From assembly GCA_022592435.1 (NCBI GenBank), contig JABYQS010000004.1:496001-560000 (forward strand): 64,000 bases of DNA, written 5' to 3'. This stretch comes from Cerioporus squamosus. Taxonomy: Eukaryota > Basidiomycota > Agaricomycetes > Polyporales > Polyporaceae. Positions 49,442 through 61,175 of the stretch are shown piece after piece. The notes under the pieces are model-generated. The model ran no database searches. It was given only the letters and a program-made list of their open reading frames with translations, and was not told the origin of the DNA. The stretch's first letter is position 1. Every line of letters begins with the position of its first letter. A program made the translations under genes and the position numbers.

Positions 49442-49502
49442 TTGGTGTATCTGCATATGGTCTTTCTTTATGTCAGAGAGAGATCATAAGCAGATACACC
49501 AA
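49442..49502. repeat. 61-nt near-perfect inverted repeat (hairpin)
   Basis: Arms of 26 nt: the outer 13 (TTGGTGTATCTGC / GCAGATACACCAA) are perfect. The inner 13 have three mismatches, two of which would be G-U pairs in RNA. The loop is about 9 nt. Could be a small-RNA precursor or the tip of a MITE-like element. Confidence 0.75.
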
Positions 49503-49992
49503 ACAATGTGCAGGTCTGCAGCTGTCTGGCTATGATGTCATGATTGTCCGTTGGGCCCTTGCACCTCACTAGTAGGACTGCTGCTGTAGCAACAGTGTCA
49601 GATATAGGGGCATATGGGCTGTATGATATTCAGTCGTCTGCCATTGTACGAAGCTCCTTGGCCAGTCTCTAGCTCTATCTGTTCACAGAGTCAGCATTTT
49701 CAAGTTAGCTGACTATATGCACTCCCTATCCCTTACAGGTCCATCTCATTTGGCACTATTTACCAACAGCCAAAGTAATTAATAGTCATGCCCTCTGAGC
49801 CGGCCCAACCTGGTATGTCACCATCATTGGATTTGGTCTTCTCCAGCTTGGATTCCAGATGCTCACATGCTGCCTACAGCACAATTTCATTGGACTTATG
49901 CCCGACTACCCTCAGAGCAAGTTGGAGGCCACCAACCTCCCACCATTCCAAACTCGGTCACTGCCACATCAGACCCCGACCCTAACCCGATA

Positions 49993-51320
49993 ATGTCAAG
50001 TCAGCTCAGCGCTAAGCAAAGCAAACCAGACAGCCAGTCCTCTGTCGATTCAAACTTCCCGGCATGGACTGCGCTTGCGACAACTTCAGACGAGGAGGAC
50101 GGGCTTTGCTCAGACTCACAGGCGACCACTCCGGAGCCCGATGACAAACCTTCTGACGGTGGTAACGCGCGCCGACCCCCACGTGGCGGCCAACGGATCG
50201 GGCGTTCGTCCGAGCTGAAGGCCTCTCGAGGCGCGTTCAACCCGACCCAACCCTTTGCAGTTGTCCGCTCGACCAGCGGCAATGCCGCGACTACGCCTTC
50301 GAGGCCCTCGAACAGTATGCCCTTGCTGTGGTTACCGCCGCCGGGACCATCGTCCGTGGCAAGCCCCCCGCGCTCCCCATTGAAGAGGAAACCTACTCAA
50401 AGTCCTCCCGATGCGTTAGGGAAGCCTCGCGAGAAGCAGAGGAAGCATGCTCCGTCGGCCAACATCATCCGTATACCGCCAGTGAAATTGCACACGGACC
50501 TCACGTCCCCTCCTCGCATCAAGCTCGTGTACTCGAAATTTATGGCGGAAAACGCAGCGCAGGCCGCTCGCGACTACGCTACGTCTCCCGGGCACAACGG
50601 AGAGGCCGAAAGGGCCACATCCGATTCAGCTTCTGGCGCGCCACCGCGTCACGTCCGTCTGCAGAAGCAACAGTTGCCCACGGACAACGCGAGTTCTGCG
50701 GAAGGAATGTTGGTGGACGATGCTCTGGACACGCATACTTCAGCAATCCGTGTCCTCCCGCAGTACGCACATCCTGCAATAGGCTATGCAAGCGACGTTG
50801 TGCGATTGCACGTTGCCCTCCGCTCTTTCCCATCCGGTAGCGTTGACAAGGGCAAAAGGCGTGCACACTCCTCGTGGTCAATCCCGCGATGGTCGAAAGC
50901 AGGGGAGTTCAAGGAGAGACTCGACGCTTTCTATGGTCCTGGAGATATCAATCGTGGGTTGGGCAAAGGTCCTGCGAACGTGAGTGTCGCTCTTCTGCTC
51001 GCGAGTTTGGTGCGAAGATCACCGAAAGCGTAAGCATTCACGGGATGTCTGTGATTACTGACCTTTCCGCCGATCGCCCGCAGACAAAGAGCCCGAGCGC
51101 GGATGAAGACGTATTCGTTACTGCGCCCGACGGGGCCGTGCCGCGCGACCAATTCGACGTGGCGGCGGCGTCAGGAACCGCGTTGACGGAGGACGAAGAT
51201 GATGCGGATGCGCGACCTCAGGGGATGCGGAGGGGAAGGCTTGAGAATCCGAGTCCAGGGAAGGTAACGCGCACATCGCAGCGTCCTCCAACACGGAACA
51301 ATTCACCGGAGATCGTGTGA
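49993..51320 (+). CDS. Disordered protein of unknown function
   Basis: Two exons, 49993-50979 and 51084-51320, joined by a 104-nt GTGAGT..CAG intron, give 407 aa. Composition is Ser/Pro/Arg-rich with basic patches such as SPLKRKPTQSPP and KPREKQRKHAP that look like nuclear localisation signals. A more ordered segment lies at about residues 270-330 (YASDVVRLHVALRSFPSG, EFKERLDAFYGPGDINRG). The same frame extends upstream to 49867 through CpG-poor sequence, so the ATG at 49993 is preferred. I do not recognise the family; a nuclear role is only suggested by composition. Confidence 0.55.
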
Positions 51321-51828
51321 TGTTGGAAGGATGACAACTCGTTTTGTATCATGTCCGTATCTTGAATGACTTCTGGCATATCTGTCCGCACTAGCTAGAA
51401 GGAACAAGTTAAAAGTATTCAGTGAGACTAGTACTACTGATCCTCTGCGATTCACGCAGGGCGCGCGAATAAGTATTGGCAGCCTGTACTGCGAGATACA
51501 TGGCTGAAGCTAGTCTGTAGAGCACCGAGCTCATGTATGGCACCAGATCCACTCCTCCAGGGCATTTGATTCTGTCTGCGCCAGGTGAGAGCCAACGGAC
51601 CACGAACATCGTTCGAGGCGAAGGAGTCCGGCGGCTGAGGGGAAAGGGCATTCGAGGCAGTGCAAGCGTTACCTGCGTCACACGTGTGTCACGCACGAGC
51701 GGTCACTGTTTGGTCACGGCGGCATTGGCGGAGGTGGGACTTGTTTTTCGCGGTCATCACGACGAACGACGTATAACTGCTTCTCATCATCGCTCTAAGC
51801 CACATCCTCGAGGTCTTACGCGTTGACC
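51321..51828. other. Intergenic region, nothing recognised
   Basis: Promoter space for the third cyclin gene; short ORFs only. Confidence 0.45.
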
Positions 51829-53295
51829 ATGCTCGCTCTGGCGCCTCAACCAATGCATACACCGGTAGATGTCCCCCATAGAACCCAACCACCCACTCCG
51901 AGCTCCTCAACACGACCTCCATTCCGCAAAGTGACCCCCTCCTACTCATCATCATCTTCCTCGAGCCATGGCGCTCATAGCGGCCATCCTGCATCACATT
52001 CTGGACCACTGGATCCCCCTTCTACCTCGCGACGGGCTACGCCACAGCGAACGCCTTCGTTGTCTCCGCGCGGGTGTTCGACGGACGAGACGACGATCCG
52101 TCAACACCCCCAGGCTCAGAGTCCGAGGACAATGAGCCTGAACCCTCTATCAGACCCTCTGTCGCACCCGTGGACATCCATGCATACGACTCCAGCACGC
52201 TGTTGCGTCTCCTGGCGAATGTGCTCACGGAGATCGCCTCCATGAACACTGATCGCGACCATACAGAACCGTACCTCTCATCGTCCGTCCACTCACATTC
52301 CAATCCATCCGAGCCTCATCCTCCTATATGGCGGAAGTTGACTACCGCCTCCCGTCACGCCCTCGCCACCGCCTCGTCACTCTCCTTCCATGCTCGTAAC
52401 GTCCCCACGATTGCCCTGGAGGCGTACCTCACTCGCATCCAGAAGTACTGCCCAGCGAGCAACGAGGTTTTCCTCTCGCTGCTGGTCTACTTTGACCGTA
52501 TGATGAAGCTTGCGAAGGAGTCCTGTGGGAAGGTGTTCGCCATCGACATGTACAACGTGCATCGGTTGGTCATAGCCGGCGTAACGGTGGCGAGCAAGTT
52601 CTTCAGCGACGTTTTCTATACGAATTCGCGCTATGCGAAGGTGAGCATGCCCGTCTTCATGCTCGTGATCAATGACCTGACATGATAACGAAGGTCGGCG
52701 GACTTCCGTTAACGGAGTTGAACCAGCTCGAACTGCAGTTTTTACTTTGAACAACTTCTCCTTGATGATTTCGCAAGAGGAGATGCAGTTCTACGCCAGC
52801 AAGCTCGCACAGCAATCCCAGATACCTGCAGGCGTGTCATTGGTACCATTCCTCCCAGATTCCACACCCTCACACCCGCACGACTTCCGCCATTCTCCTA
52901 TCGGGCCTTTGAAGTACTTTGCCGCCCTTGACGGGTACATCGCACATCTGCACGCGCGGGCGCACCCATCCTCTCATCCTACTCCACAGTCTTACACCCC
53001 GTCGCATTCCCGCCCAACATCGGAATACCGGCGTTCCACGAGCTCGTACTCCACCTCCTCCGTGTCTGACGCCGCTACAGATTCCGCGGACACGGAGACC
53101 GAGTTTGGCGGCTCAACAGACGATGAGCCGACCATCCGCGCACCTCACTCATCGACCTCGTCTGATACGATGAGTTTACACTCTGACGCTGACTCAACCT
53201 ACACCGAAGACAATCGGAGCGAGATTGGGGAGGACGCGCACCTGCCACGCCCGCACACCAACGGATTCCATCGCCCCAGGATGATGACTCCTTAG
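51829..53295 (+). CDS. PCL7/Pho80-type cyclin with apparent one-base frameshift
   Basis: Exons 51829-51930, 51981-52640 and 52694-53295 (introns 50 and 53 nt). The cyclin core is unmistakable: IALEAYLTRIQKYCPASNEV, LLVYFDRMMKLAKESCGK, YNVHRLVIAGVTVASKFFSD, YTNSRYAK, GGLPLTELNQLELQFLL. Immediately after QFLL the frame hits TGA at 52748-52750, while the expected continuation LNNFSLMISQEEMQFYASKL is open in the next frame. One base, probably a T of the run at 52746-52748, is missing. Exon 3 is 602 nt, one short of a multiple of three. The C-terminal tail is Ser/Thr-rich. Role by family: Pho85-type CDK partner. Intron 1 is inferred; an unspliced Ser/Pro-rich reading is possible. Confidence 0.8.
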
Positions 53296-54109
53296 GTTGC
53301 ATTGACTCCGTGGGGCTGTTCACACGAGCGGCACACGCATAGCTACCGGCTGGCGTGTGTTATAGACGTGCTCGCCTTGCAGCTCCGCTCGTTCGATAGC
53401 GTCTGTCTCTGTGTATGACTATAGTACGTACCGGACTTCACTGTTGCTCCTACCCAACATCGACCATGTATATACATCCCGTAATCATGCGCCTCGGTTC
53501 TCATGTCTCGTTGCTACATTGTACAGCTTTCCAATTTTCTGTGGCTCCATCCCATGTGCAAGTATATTATATCCTGCAACGGCAATACAGTATGCATTCT
53601 CGTGGCCTCCATATCATCGCCTGATAGTTTCTCGAGACTATGTAGGTCAGGTTGCGCACAGCGACCGTCGCTGCGACTCGGAGGAAGACTCCGAGCGGCG
53701 AGGACTCAGCCTATGATCTAGAAGACACCCATGTCACTCGCCGAGCTTCCGTGGCTATATACCAACTAACTACATATGTACTACTAGTCCAGAGATGCGA
53801 GAACGGTGGAGAACCTGCCTGTCTTGAGCTTGATGAAGTTTGATAGCTTGATGCATCGGGATCGGGGCGGATTAACTCGACTCACACTGATTGCCCGCAT
53901 GCTGCTGCATCGGTATATTTGTTCTGTCCTTGTCGGCCCGTTGTAGCACCAGCTTTTGGCATGGACTCGTTGGAAAGAAGTTGGCGTGCACTGCCAAAGT
54001 GCATTCAACTTACTACCATTAAGAACGGCTTTTTGGATTTGCTTCAACGTGACTCCAGTCACAGACCTGGTTCCTTATCCCGTTTGTACTGAGACTGGAA
54101 GCAGTAAAC
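53296..54109. other. Intergenic region, nothing recognised
   Basis: 0.8 kb between the cyclin and HDA1, both plus strand. Short ORFs without domains. Confidence 0.45.
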
Positions 54110-57100
54110 ATGGATCACTTGATTGGCGCTTATACCGGTCACAACGCATCATCACAGCTTTCTTTCTCAAGTTCCTTCTTCAACCCAAGCATGCAAACCA
54201 ACGGCGGGGCCACACCAGCTGAGGATGGTATGCAGGTCGATGGACAGTCGGGTCCCTCGAAGCTGTCTACTCGCTCCTCGGCTGGACCGAAGCCCCGGGC
54301 TGCCTCAGTACCCGCCACCCTGCGCGCGAACGCGTACCAGTTGGATATGTGTACTCGAGCAAGATGATGACACATAGCTGCGCTCGGGGACACCCTGAGC
54401 AGCCGGAGCGCATCTCAAGGATATTTGACATCCTGAGGGAGCATGACTGCTTGACGAAGATGAAGCAGCTGCCCATTAGGCGGGTCCTCCGAGAAGAAGC
54501 GCTCCTCGTCCACAGCACGTCTCTCTGGGAGAAGGTTCTTGCACTTCACAGTGAGTAGTAGTCTTGATGATTTCACTGCTTGTCCGAAGCTCACTTGAAG
54601 CTATAGCGCTTACCGACCAGGACATCGCGGACTCAGAATCGTATTACAACGACCTGTCGCTTTACGTCCACCAAACCACACCATATGCAGCCCAGCTCAG
54701 TGCCGGTGGCGTGATAGAGGCTTGCCTTGCTGTTGCTCGTGGTGAAGTGAAAAAGGCATTCGCGATCGTTCGACCACCGGGTCACCACGCGGAGCCCGAC
54801 GAACATATGGGTTTCTGCTTCTTCAACAATGTCGCCATCGCCACCAAGGTCGTGCAACTTAGCACGCCCATCAAGAAGATCCTCATCCTGGATTGGTACG
54901 TCCTTTAGGACGGCAATGCTTTGATGACGCTGATTTGTTCTGCGCTATAGGGACGTTCATCATGGTATACGACTACTGCACATCTTCCCGGTTTTTCTTG
55001 CTTACACTGTGCAGGTAACGGGACTCAACGGGCCTTCTACGACGACCCTTCTGTCTTGTACATCTCACTTCACCGTTATGAGGGAGGGAACTTCTACCCC
55101 AACGGCCCCTTCGGGGCCATGACATCGACGGGCGAGGGCGCTGGCGTTGGCTTGTAAGTGGCTGTCCTGTTGCGCTACAGAGTGACCGTGAATTTACACA
55201 TCACCATAGCTCTGTCAATATTCCGTGGCCGGAGAGTGGAATGGGCGATGCCGACTATCTTCTCGCATTCCAGAAGATTGTTATGCCCATAGCCATGGAG
55301 TTTGCCCCCGAGCTTGTTATCAGTGCGTACCTTTCACCACGATGTTGAGTGTGTATTCACTTCGCGACGTAGTTTCCGCTGGCTTCGATGCGGCCGACGG
55401 TGACGACCTTGGAGAATGTCACGTCTCTCCGGCGGGATATGCTCATATGACGAGCATGCTTTGTTCGCTCGCTGGCGGGAAGGTCGTCGTGGCACTCGAG
55501 GTGAGCGGGTTTACCGTCTTGGTACACTTTTGAGTTCATGACCGTTTGCTTGGCAGGGTGGTTATTGCCTGGACGCCATCGCAAACTCGGCGTTGGCGGT
55601 TGCCCAGACCATCCTTGGGGAAGCCCCTCCCCAGATGGAGCCTCTCGTCGCCACTGAATCGGGTACGGAGACTATTTACGCGGTTGCGATGGAACAGAGC
55701 AAATACTGGAAGAACCTGGACCCCAAGAAATGCGAGCCTATCGAGGGTAGGATAACGGTCAAACCCTACAAGTTCACGTTCGCTGACGTATTCTTCGTGC
55801 AGAGATGGAGCCTGTGGCGACCCCTCTTCCCGGCAAGTCTCTCCATATCGATCTGTCAATCATCACTGACGAACCATACATGCAGAGATACTCAAAGCCT
55901 ATCGCCAGGACTACTTATTCCAGGAGTTCGGCATGGTCGAGGTACCGCTTATGCAGCCCGCTCTGATAGAACGCTTCAAGGGCCAGATCGCTTGCAGGTA
56001 AGCAACGACCTTGCACTCCAGATGAACATCTGCCTGACAGGCAACTATCAAGCTCTGATATCATGGACAACGAGACACTCATTGTCTTCGTACACGAGTT
56101 GTAAGGGTCACTGTCTCCAAGGTGTTTGCGTGAATACTCACTATCCTTGAAGGGGCAATGTCCGTGTCGAACTGAGTTCAGTGATGTTCTGTGGTGTCCA
56201 TGAAGAACGCTCTTATCTGGTGAGTCCCGAACAAATGTGGTTCAAAGCCCGACTGAATTTCGAACGGATCAGGTTGACTGCACGAAGGAACTCATGACCT
56301 GGGCTAAAAGTCGAGGGTACGCCATGCTCGACGTGAATGTTCTCGAGCGACCGTACCCCAGACAGAAGGTATGTCGTCACCAGCTGCAGATTCGTCGGTC
56401 TTACCTGTCTATCTCCAGCTGAAACATACGGAGGATCATGCTGGAGCAGTTTTGGTTTACCTTTGGGACAACTACATTCAGTAAGTTCTTCAGAGAACAT
56501 CGCATCAAAGAGCGGTGCCTCACAATATGCGGCAGGCTTTCAGATGCCCGCAGAATCATCCTGATCGGTCATGGTCCAGGGTGTGCACCTGTCATGAGCC
56601 TCATCCAGCAACGTCGTGAGCGACAGTCCCATGCCTACAATATGTTGGTCTGCTGAACCACCATTTCTCCTCAGCAAGCAGTGTCATGAAGACGGTTCGC
56701 GGTGTCGTGCAGGTTGTCGGTCTACATACCATTCCCGCGACGCCGCGCGATATGGGCGATCTCCGGCAGTGGTACTACGACGTACGTGCTTGATCTCCCA
56801 GCTTCTTGCATGTTCTGCCGCTCCCCTCCCGGCTCTGACGTATCTGAGTGGCCTGCAGAACTCCATCGTCATCGTGCCCAACACCCATAGCATCTTCCAC
56901 AGCGCCAAGATGTTGAAGAAACACGGCACGATCTTCCACATCGGTGAGTGGTTCCCCGTGCTTTACGGAACCATCCCTCACCTCCCTCCGACGCCGCGCA
57001 CAGCGGAAGAGAAACCAATCAAGCTCATTATCAAGGCTATGCCGGGTATCCAGACGTTTGTCGAGGACAAGCTCGGCGAGGGCGCGAAGGTAAACGGCAA

Positions 57101-57113
57101 TACTGAACGGTGA
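54110..57113 (+). CDS. hda1: Class II histone deacetylase HDA1 with Arb2-like C-terminus
   Basis: Eighteen exons keep phase and give about 669 aa: 54110-54227, 54341-54550, 54607-54895, 54951-54964, 55015-55153, 55210-55322, 55373-55500, 55557-55746, 55803-55832, 55886-55997, 56041-56100, 56153-56219, 56273-56368, 56419-56480, 56536-56615, 56675-56781, 56859-56943 and 57004-57113. Deacetylase motifs: [40 protein letters not shown] (zinc-binding region), [12 protein letters not shown] and VALEGGYCLDA. The C-terminal third ([38 protein letters not shown]) is the Arb2-type domain of Hda1/Clr3 proteins. It removes acetyl groups from histone lysines in gene silencing. Exon 4 is 14 nt and intron 9 starts with GC. 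The last exon may splice once more at 57091, so the exact C-terminus is open. Confidence 0.92.
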
Positions 57114-57266
57114 CCTGCGATCCCCGTTGCTGTATCAGATCCGCACGCTGTCTGGGACGGTATTTATGATGGGCATGGTGAAGTCCTCAATCCCTCGCCT
57201 GTTCGCGCTATGCAGTTGCTTGTTTTCAGGTTGTTGTCGTGTCTTGCTCGCATCGATTCAGTCGAT

Positions 57267-57282
57267 TATATATATATATATA
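57267..57282. repeat. (TA)n microsatellite
   Basis: TATATATATATATATA run downstream of HDA1. Confidence 0.85.
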
Positions 57283-57396
57283 CTAGTAGTCTGCTGGAAC
57301 ATTCGCAAAGTGCGCAATACACTCGTCGAAAGGGCGCACAGTCGTGATGTCTACGATACTAAACGTCACATATTGTAGGAAGATTGAACCAAGCAC

Positions 57397-58495
57397 TTAT
57401 GGCGTAGTCTCCTCGATAGACTCCAGGTGTACGATCACAGATGTTTTCCGAGTATCCCTCCCTTTCCACTCCCGTCCGAGTTCTGTCAGCTGGTGAATTG
57501 CTGCAATGAACCGCTCCTTAACGAGGTCCGGATTGACCACCTTCTCCTCAAGCGTTGGGTCGCCCTTGGCGGCCTTTGGCGGAGGAGGAAGGGCGAAAAC
57601 CACGTCGACGCGTCCTCCTTTGCGCAACGCATTAAGCGCACCTTTGAGCCCAGTCCACAACTCGTCCCCGGTGTACGCCCACTTCAGCTCATGCACCTGC
57701 TTCCCCCGAATGCCTTCCAAGAACAGCGCGACGACCTCCTTCCGCACATCGCGCTCCTTCCGTTCGCGCCCCACGTCCTCCAGCAAGCGCAGCGCCTCAT
57801 CGACGATCTTCGTCTGCTCCTCCGGCGTTGGTCGCGCCTGCCCCTTCTTGGGCGCGAACACGAGCGAAACGCGGTTTCCGTCCTTGAGTTCCGAACGTGC
57901 CTTGCGAAGCTTGTACGCAAGGTCGCCCGCGTCGACGCCCCAGGTGAGCTGGACCTCCTTCTCCTCGGGGGCGCGCCCGAGCACCTGCTGCACGCGCTTT
58001 GCTTTGTCGCGGTTATAGAGGTCCTTCACATTGATGAACTTCACGATTGGCTCCGGTTTCTCGATGACGAGCTCGAGGTATTGGCGTTTGCGGTCTACGC
58101 GGGCGAGGATGTCCTTCAAGGGCGCGGGAGGGTCGAGTGCGCCTGTCTCGGGGTTGACGAGGCGGACGAACCTGTATCGAATCGCTTCGTTGCGCGGCTT
58201 TTGGAGGGGTTTCTTCTTCTTGTCTCCTTCGTCGGGCGATGTAGAGTCGGAAGAGGTACTCGGAGCAGGTTTTGCAGACGCAGGTGTCTGCGGTCGGGAA
58301 GTACTGGCCTGGGGTTGGACTCGCGCGTACGCAGGAAACTGGCGCGTAGTACTTGACAACGTCCTGGTGGTTGCTAATCGTCTGGTGATTGTCGCAGCAT
58401 TGTGTGCAGAGGTGCTATAATGGCAATATACTCATCAGGATCTAATACGAGTAGATGCCTGTTGCGACGTACCACATCCTCACCACCGAAGCCAT
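57397..58495 (-). CDS. Mitochondrial translation initiation factor IF-3
   Basis: Two exons, 58473-58495 and 57397-58414 (intron 58 nt), give 346 aa. The first exon supplies MASVVRM, and the spliced start (MASVVRMCTSAHNAATITRR) is an Arg/Ser/Thr-rich presequence for mitochondria. The core has KPRNEAIRYRFVRLVNPETG, LDILAR-type helix, KFINVKDLYNRDKAKR and EVQLTWGVDAGDLAYKLRKA, matching fungal mtIF3/Aim23-like proteins, followed by a second RVSLVFAPKKG..-type segment repeated once more near the C-terminus (GRVDVVFALPPP). It promotes initiator selection and ribosome recycling in mitochondria. A long plus-strand ORF (57427-58356) is its antisense shadow. Confidence 0.9.
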
Positions 58496-58908
58496 ATTCG
58501 CGGGTCTATAGTAGCAGGAGAGTCCTCTTGTTATTGAAACATAGGCTGGGAGACGATGGAGCTCGACGGGGAGGAGGAGGTCTATAGGACGACCGTGACG
58601 GTGGAGGCGAAGCTTGGACCTCGGCGCTTCCGAAGCTGAGCCGCACTGACCGTTCTCGGACATCGGAACACAAGCTCTCTTCTGTACCTACTACATACTT
58701 GAGGGCAACGATGTGGCACATTCGATCGTTCGTACATCAGAAGAGGACTCTGCAGGAGGCACGAAAGGCATGTTGAGGTAAGCATGTTGTTGCGTATATT
58801 AGGTACCATTCTCTCCAGCTCGCGGCTAAAGGTACTACGATCATAGGTAGGTCTGTGGACTCTGTTGTCCTGGATCCAAGCACATGTAGAGCTACAGAAA
58901 GAGCATCC
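58496..58908. other. Intergenic region, nothing recognised
   Basis: 413 bp between the mtIF3 start and the stop of monooxygenase A. No gene recognised. Confidence 0.45.
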
Positions 58909-60696
58909 TCAGCTCGTGTGGGCGGCGCTCATGGCCTCTTCAAGCTTCCGCATGGAAACCTCGTTCTCGTCTAATAGAGACGTGACCCTTCTCCAGTCTT
59001 TAACCTGTTCTATCTTCTCACCAAGCCCTCGCAACTCCTCAAGTGTGAGCTCACGCTCAGACCCGTCACCTTCACGCACCATATCCGGATCATTCAGGCT
59101 GTGAAGTTGACCACTCAGATGAGACAACGCGACGACATTCTGCGAGAGGGGTCGTCGGATCTCGTCGTAGACCTGGAGGGCTATCTGCAATGTGCTCCTA
59201 CTAACGTCCGGACGACCTAGGAATTGCGCAAGGAGGAATCCGTCCTGGAGAAAGTTCGGTTACAGGGGCGTGCTTCTCGTGGATCGGCGGAGACCCTCAC
59301 CTCAAACCCTTGTCCAGCCCCGGCGCCTTGGTGTGGGGTCATCCCATGTGCCTGTAGGACTTAGGTGAGTGCAGACTACGGTGTCAATGCTAATAGTTCT
59401 CACAGCATCCCCAAGAAGAGCCACATGCCCATCCACATACGTCGGTAACTTGGTCACGACGTTAACAGCCCATTTTGTAGTGTTGTCCATGTGCTGGAAG
59501 GAGCTCAGAATGTTGTGCCCATCGCAGGACTCTCGAACTCGCCTTGACAATCTCTTCTACGTCCGGCTCCCATCCCTTGAACCTGTCGGTGTACTCGTCT
59601 CGGCTCGCTACGGAAGACCACGGGCCTGGATAAACCTTTCCCTCTATATCTGGGAGCTGGATGACGGCTGCGACGTTCAAAGCGCGGCCTTTCGAAATTG
59701 GATAGGTCACAATGTGCTGCATACTGGGTAAGTGATTGTCCATCCGTGAGAGCACCATCACGCTTACTGTATCCTTCCCGCAGTACTATTCAAGCCGGAT
59801 CAGTACCAACGCACTTACTGGGTCGGACGTACTCACAAACATGAAAGCAGGCCTGTTGAATGCAGGGTGTACAGCGGTCTCCCCGGATTTATGGATCACC
59901 GTCCTATATATCGACGAGCCCGAGAATATAGGATCGACATGACTCCTCAAGTCATCGGCCTCTTGTTGCTTCCCTTCACCTTCTTTCGCCTGCGCAAGCT
60001 GCGAGTACATGGACGCTCGAACGCCAGAGCGGACCCCATCCGCACCAACGAGGATGTCGCAAGTGACGGTCGTCCCGTCCTGGAAGCTTAGTTCTATCGG
60101 GCCAGTCCCATCCGCGGGCTGGATGTAGGACACGAAACGTTTGCCGACATGGACGCGGTCGGATGCTTGAAGACGACCCAGAAATGCTTTCTGCACCTCT
60201 GCCCGGGCGAAGGTGAAGCTATTGTCTGTTGGGGGCCGGGGCGTCTCTAAGCGGAAGTAAGCCTTCGTCGAGTCAATGACCCACCCCTCTGCTCGCTGAA
60301 CTGAAACCCTTCTGCTCGGTCCGACTTGCGGTACAGAACGGCCAGAGCTGCACGTGGTCAGTGGGAGGTTAGCTGGCTCAGTGGCTGACGGGAACATGAG
60401 CGAACCTGGACGCTCTCCATCTCCAGCGATCTTCAGCAACTCTTTATCCAGCCCAGTCGCCTGCATCATCGTCCACGGCCGCGCTTGCAACGCGATACCC
60501 GCTCCGATCTCCGACAGCTCCGACGCGGCTTCGTATATCTCGAATTCGACATCGGGTGCATATCTTTCCAGGGCGAGCGCGAAGAACACCCCGGTCAGCC
60601 CTGCGCCTCTGTTCTACCTGTCAGGCCTCTGAATTCGAGAAAGAGTCCAGTCTACGATCTAGATACCCACACAATCGCGACTCTGAGCTTGGACAT
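58909..60696 (-). CDS. FAD-dependent monooxygenase A (salicylate-hydroxylase-like)
   Basis: Nine exons (60671-60696, 60406-60608, 60285-60347, 59837-60225, 59768-59785, 59543-59716, 59404-59493, 59301-59351, 58909-59244) keep phase and give 449 aa. FAD sites: VAIVGAGLTG (GxGxxG, rebuilt across intron 1), GADGVRSGVRASMYSQ (DG motif), VALLGDAAHGMTPHQGAGAG (GD motif). VLYRKSDRAEG and HIVTYPISKG are typical of group A flavoprotein monooxygenases of the salicylate 1-monooxygenase type. They use NAD(P)H and O2 to hydroxylate aromatic acids; the substrate is unknown. Exon 5 is 18 nt (YCGKDT) and intron 6 starts with GC (GCGAGT). Monooxygenase B lies just upstream with the same layout. Confidence 0.92.
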
Positions 60697-61175
60697 GTCG
60701 GATTAACAAGTGCGGCTGTAGAGGTGAGCTTGAGACGGAGAGGCTGTGAGCTCTCTTGACGGGGAGGGGGAGGAGTCGGAGGGCCAAACCACGGCATATG
60801 CTTTATATAACCCAGGTCATGGGCCATCGCCTTGAATAGAGACAATGCCGAATGGGACATCTGAGTTGTGAGTTCTTACTCCGTGTGAGAGCCTCCCAGC
60901 GGTTAGCCCGCCCTTACCGCGGACGAGTGCGATAGGGTCGGAGGAAGCTCACCATTTGAGATTTCTTTGGCGCTGATAGAACGTGTTCCTGACCGTGACG
61001 GCGCAGTGGGTACTTCATGAATCATCGCTCGGGGCTCCCCCCGGCTGAGCGATGGCTTGCGTGCCGATCACTGAAAGTCAACGCCTCGGACCCGTTGACT
61101 ACAAAGAAAAGTCGTTATGCATACAAGAGTCTGGTATTAGTGCCTCCAACACTCGACAAAAGCGGCGTCCACCCT
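60697..61175. other. Intergenic region between the two monooxygenases
   Basis: 479 bp containing the promoter of monooxygenase A and the 3' end of B. No further gene. Confidence 0.5.
60801..60809 (-). promoter_or_regulatory. TATA box of monooxygenase A
   Basis: TATATAAAG on the minus strand about 105 bp upstream of the ATG at 60696. Confidence 0.55.

Larger units (their letters stand above)
46327..49992. other. Gene-free, CpG-poor 3.7-kb block
   Basis: No ORF with a domain or regular introns. From 46493 to 46988 there is not one CG dinucleotide, whereas the flanking genes are CG-rich. TG/CA are frequent, as expected after deamination of methylated C. A pyrimidine-rich middle part (47340-48000) is less depleted and contains TATTTAAG-like and repeated CTGACCTC motifs. 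This may be a decayed transposon or LTR, but no terminal repeats or protein remnants could be placed. Confidence 0.55.

Noticed and set aside
57427..58356. 309-codon ORF on the plus strand
   Set aside because: It lies exactly antisense to the mitochondrial IF3 exon, is Leu/Arg-rich as expected from a mirrored GC-rich gene, and has no domain.
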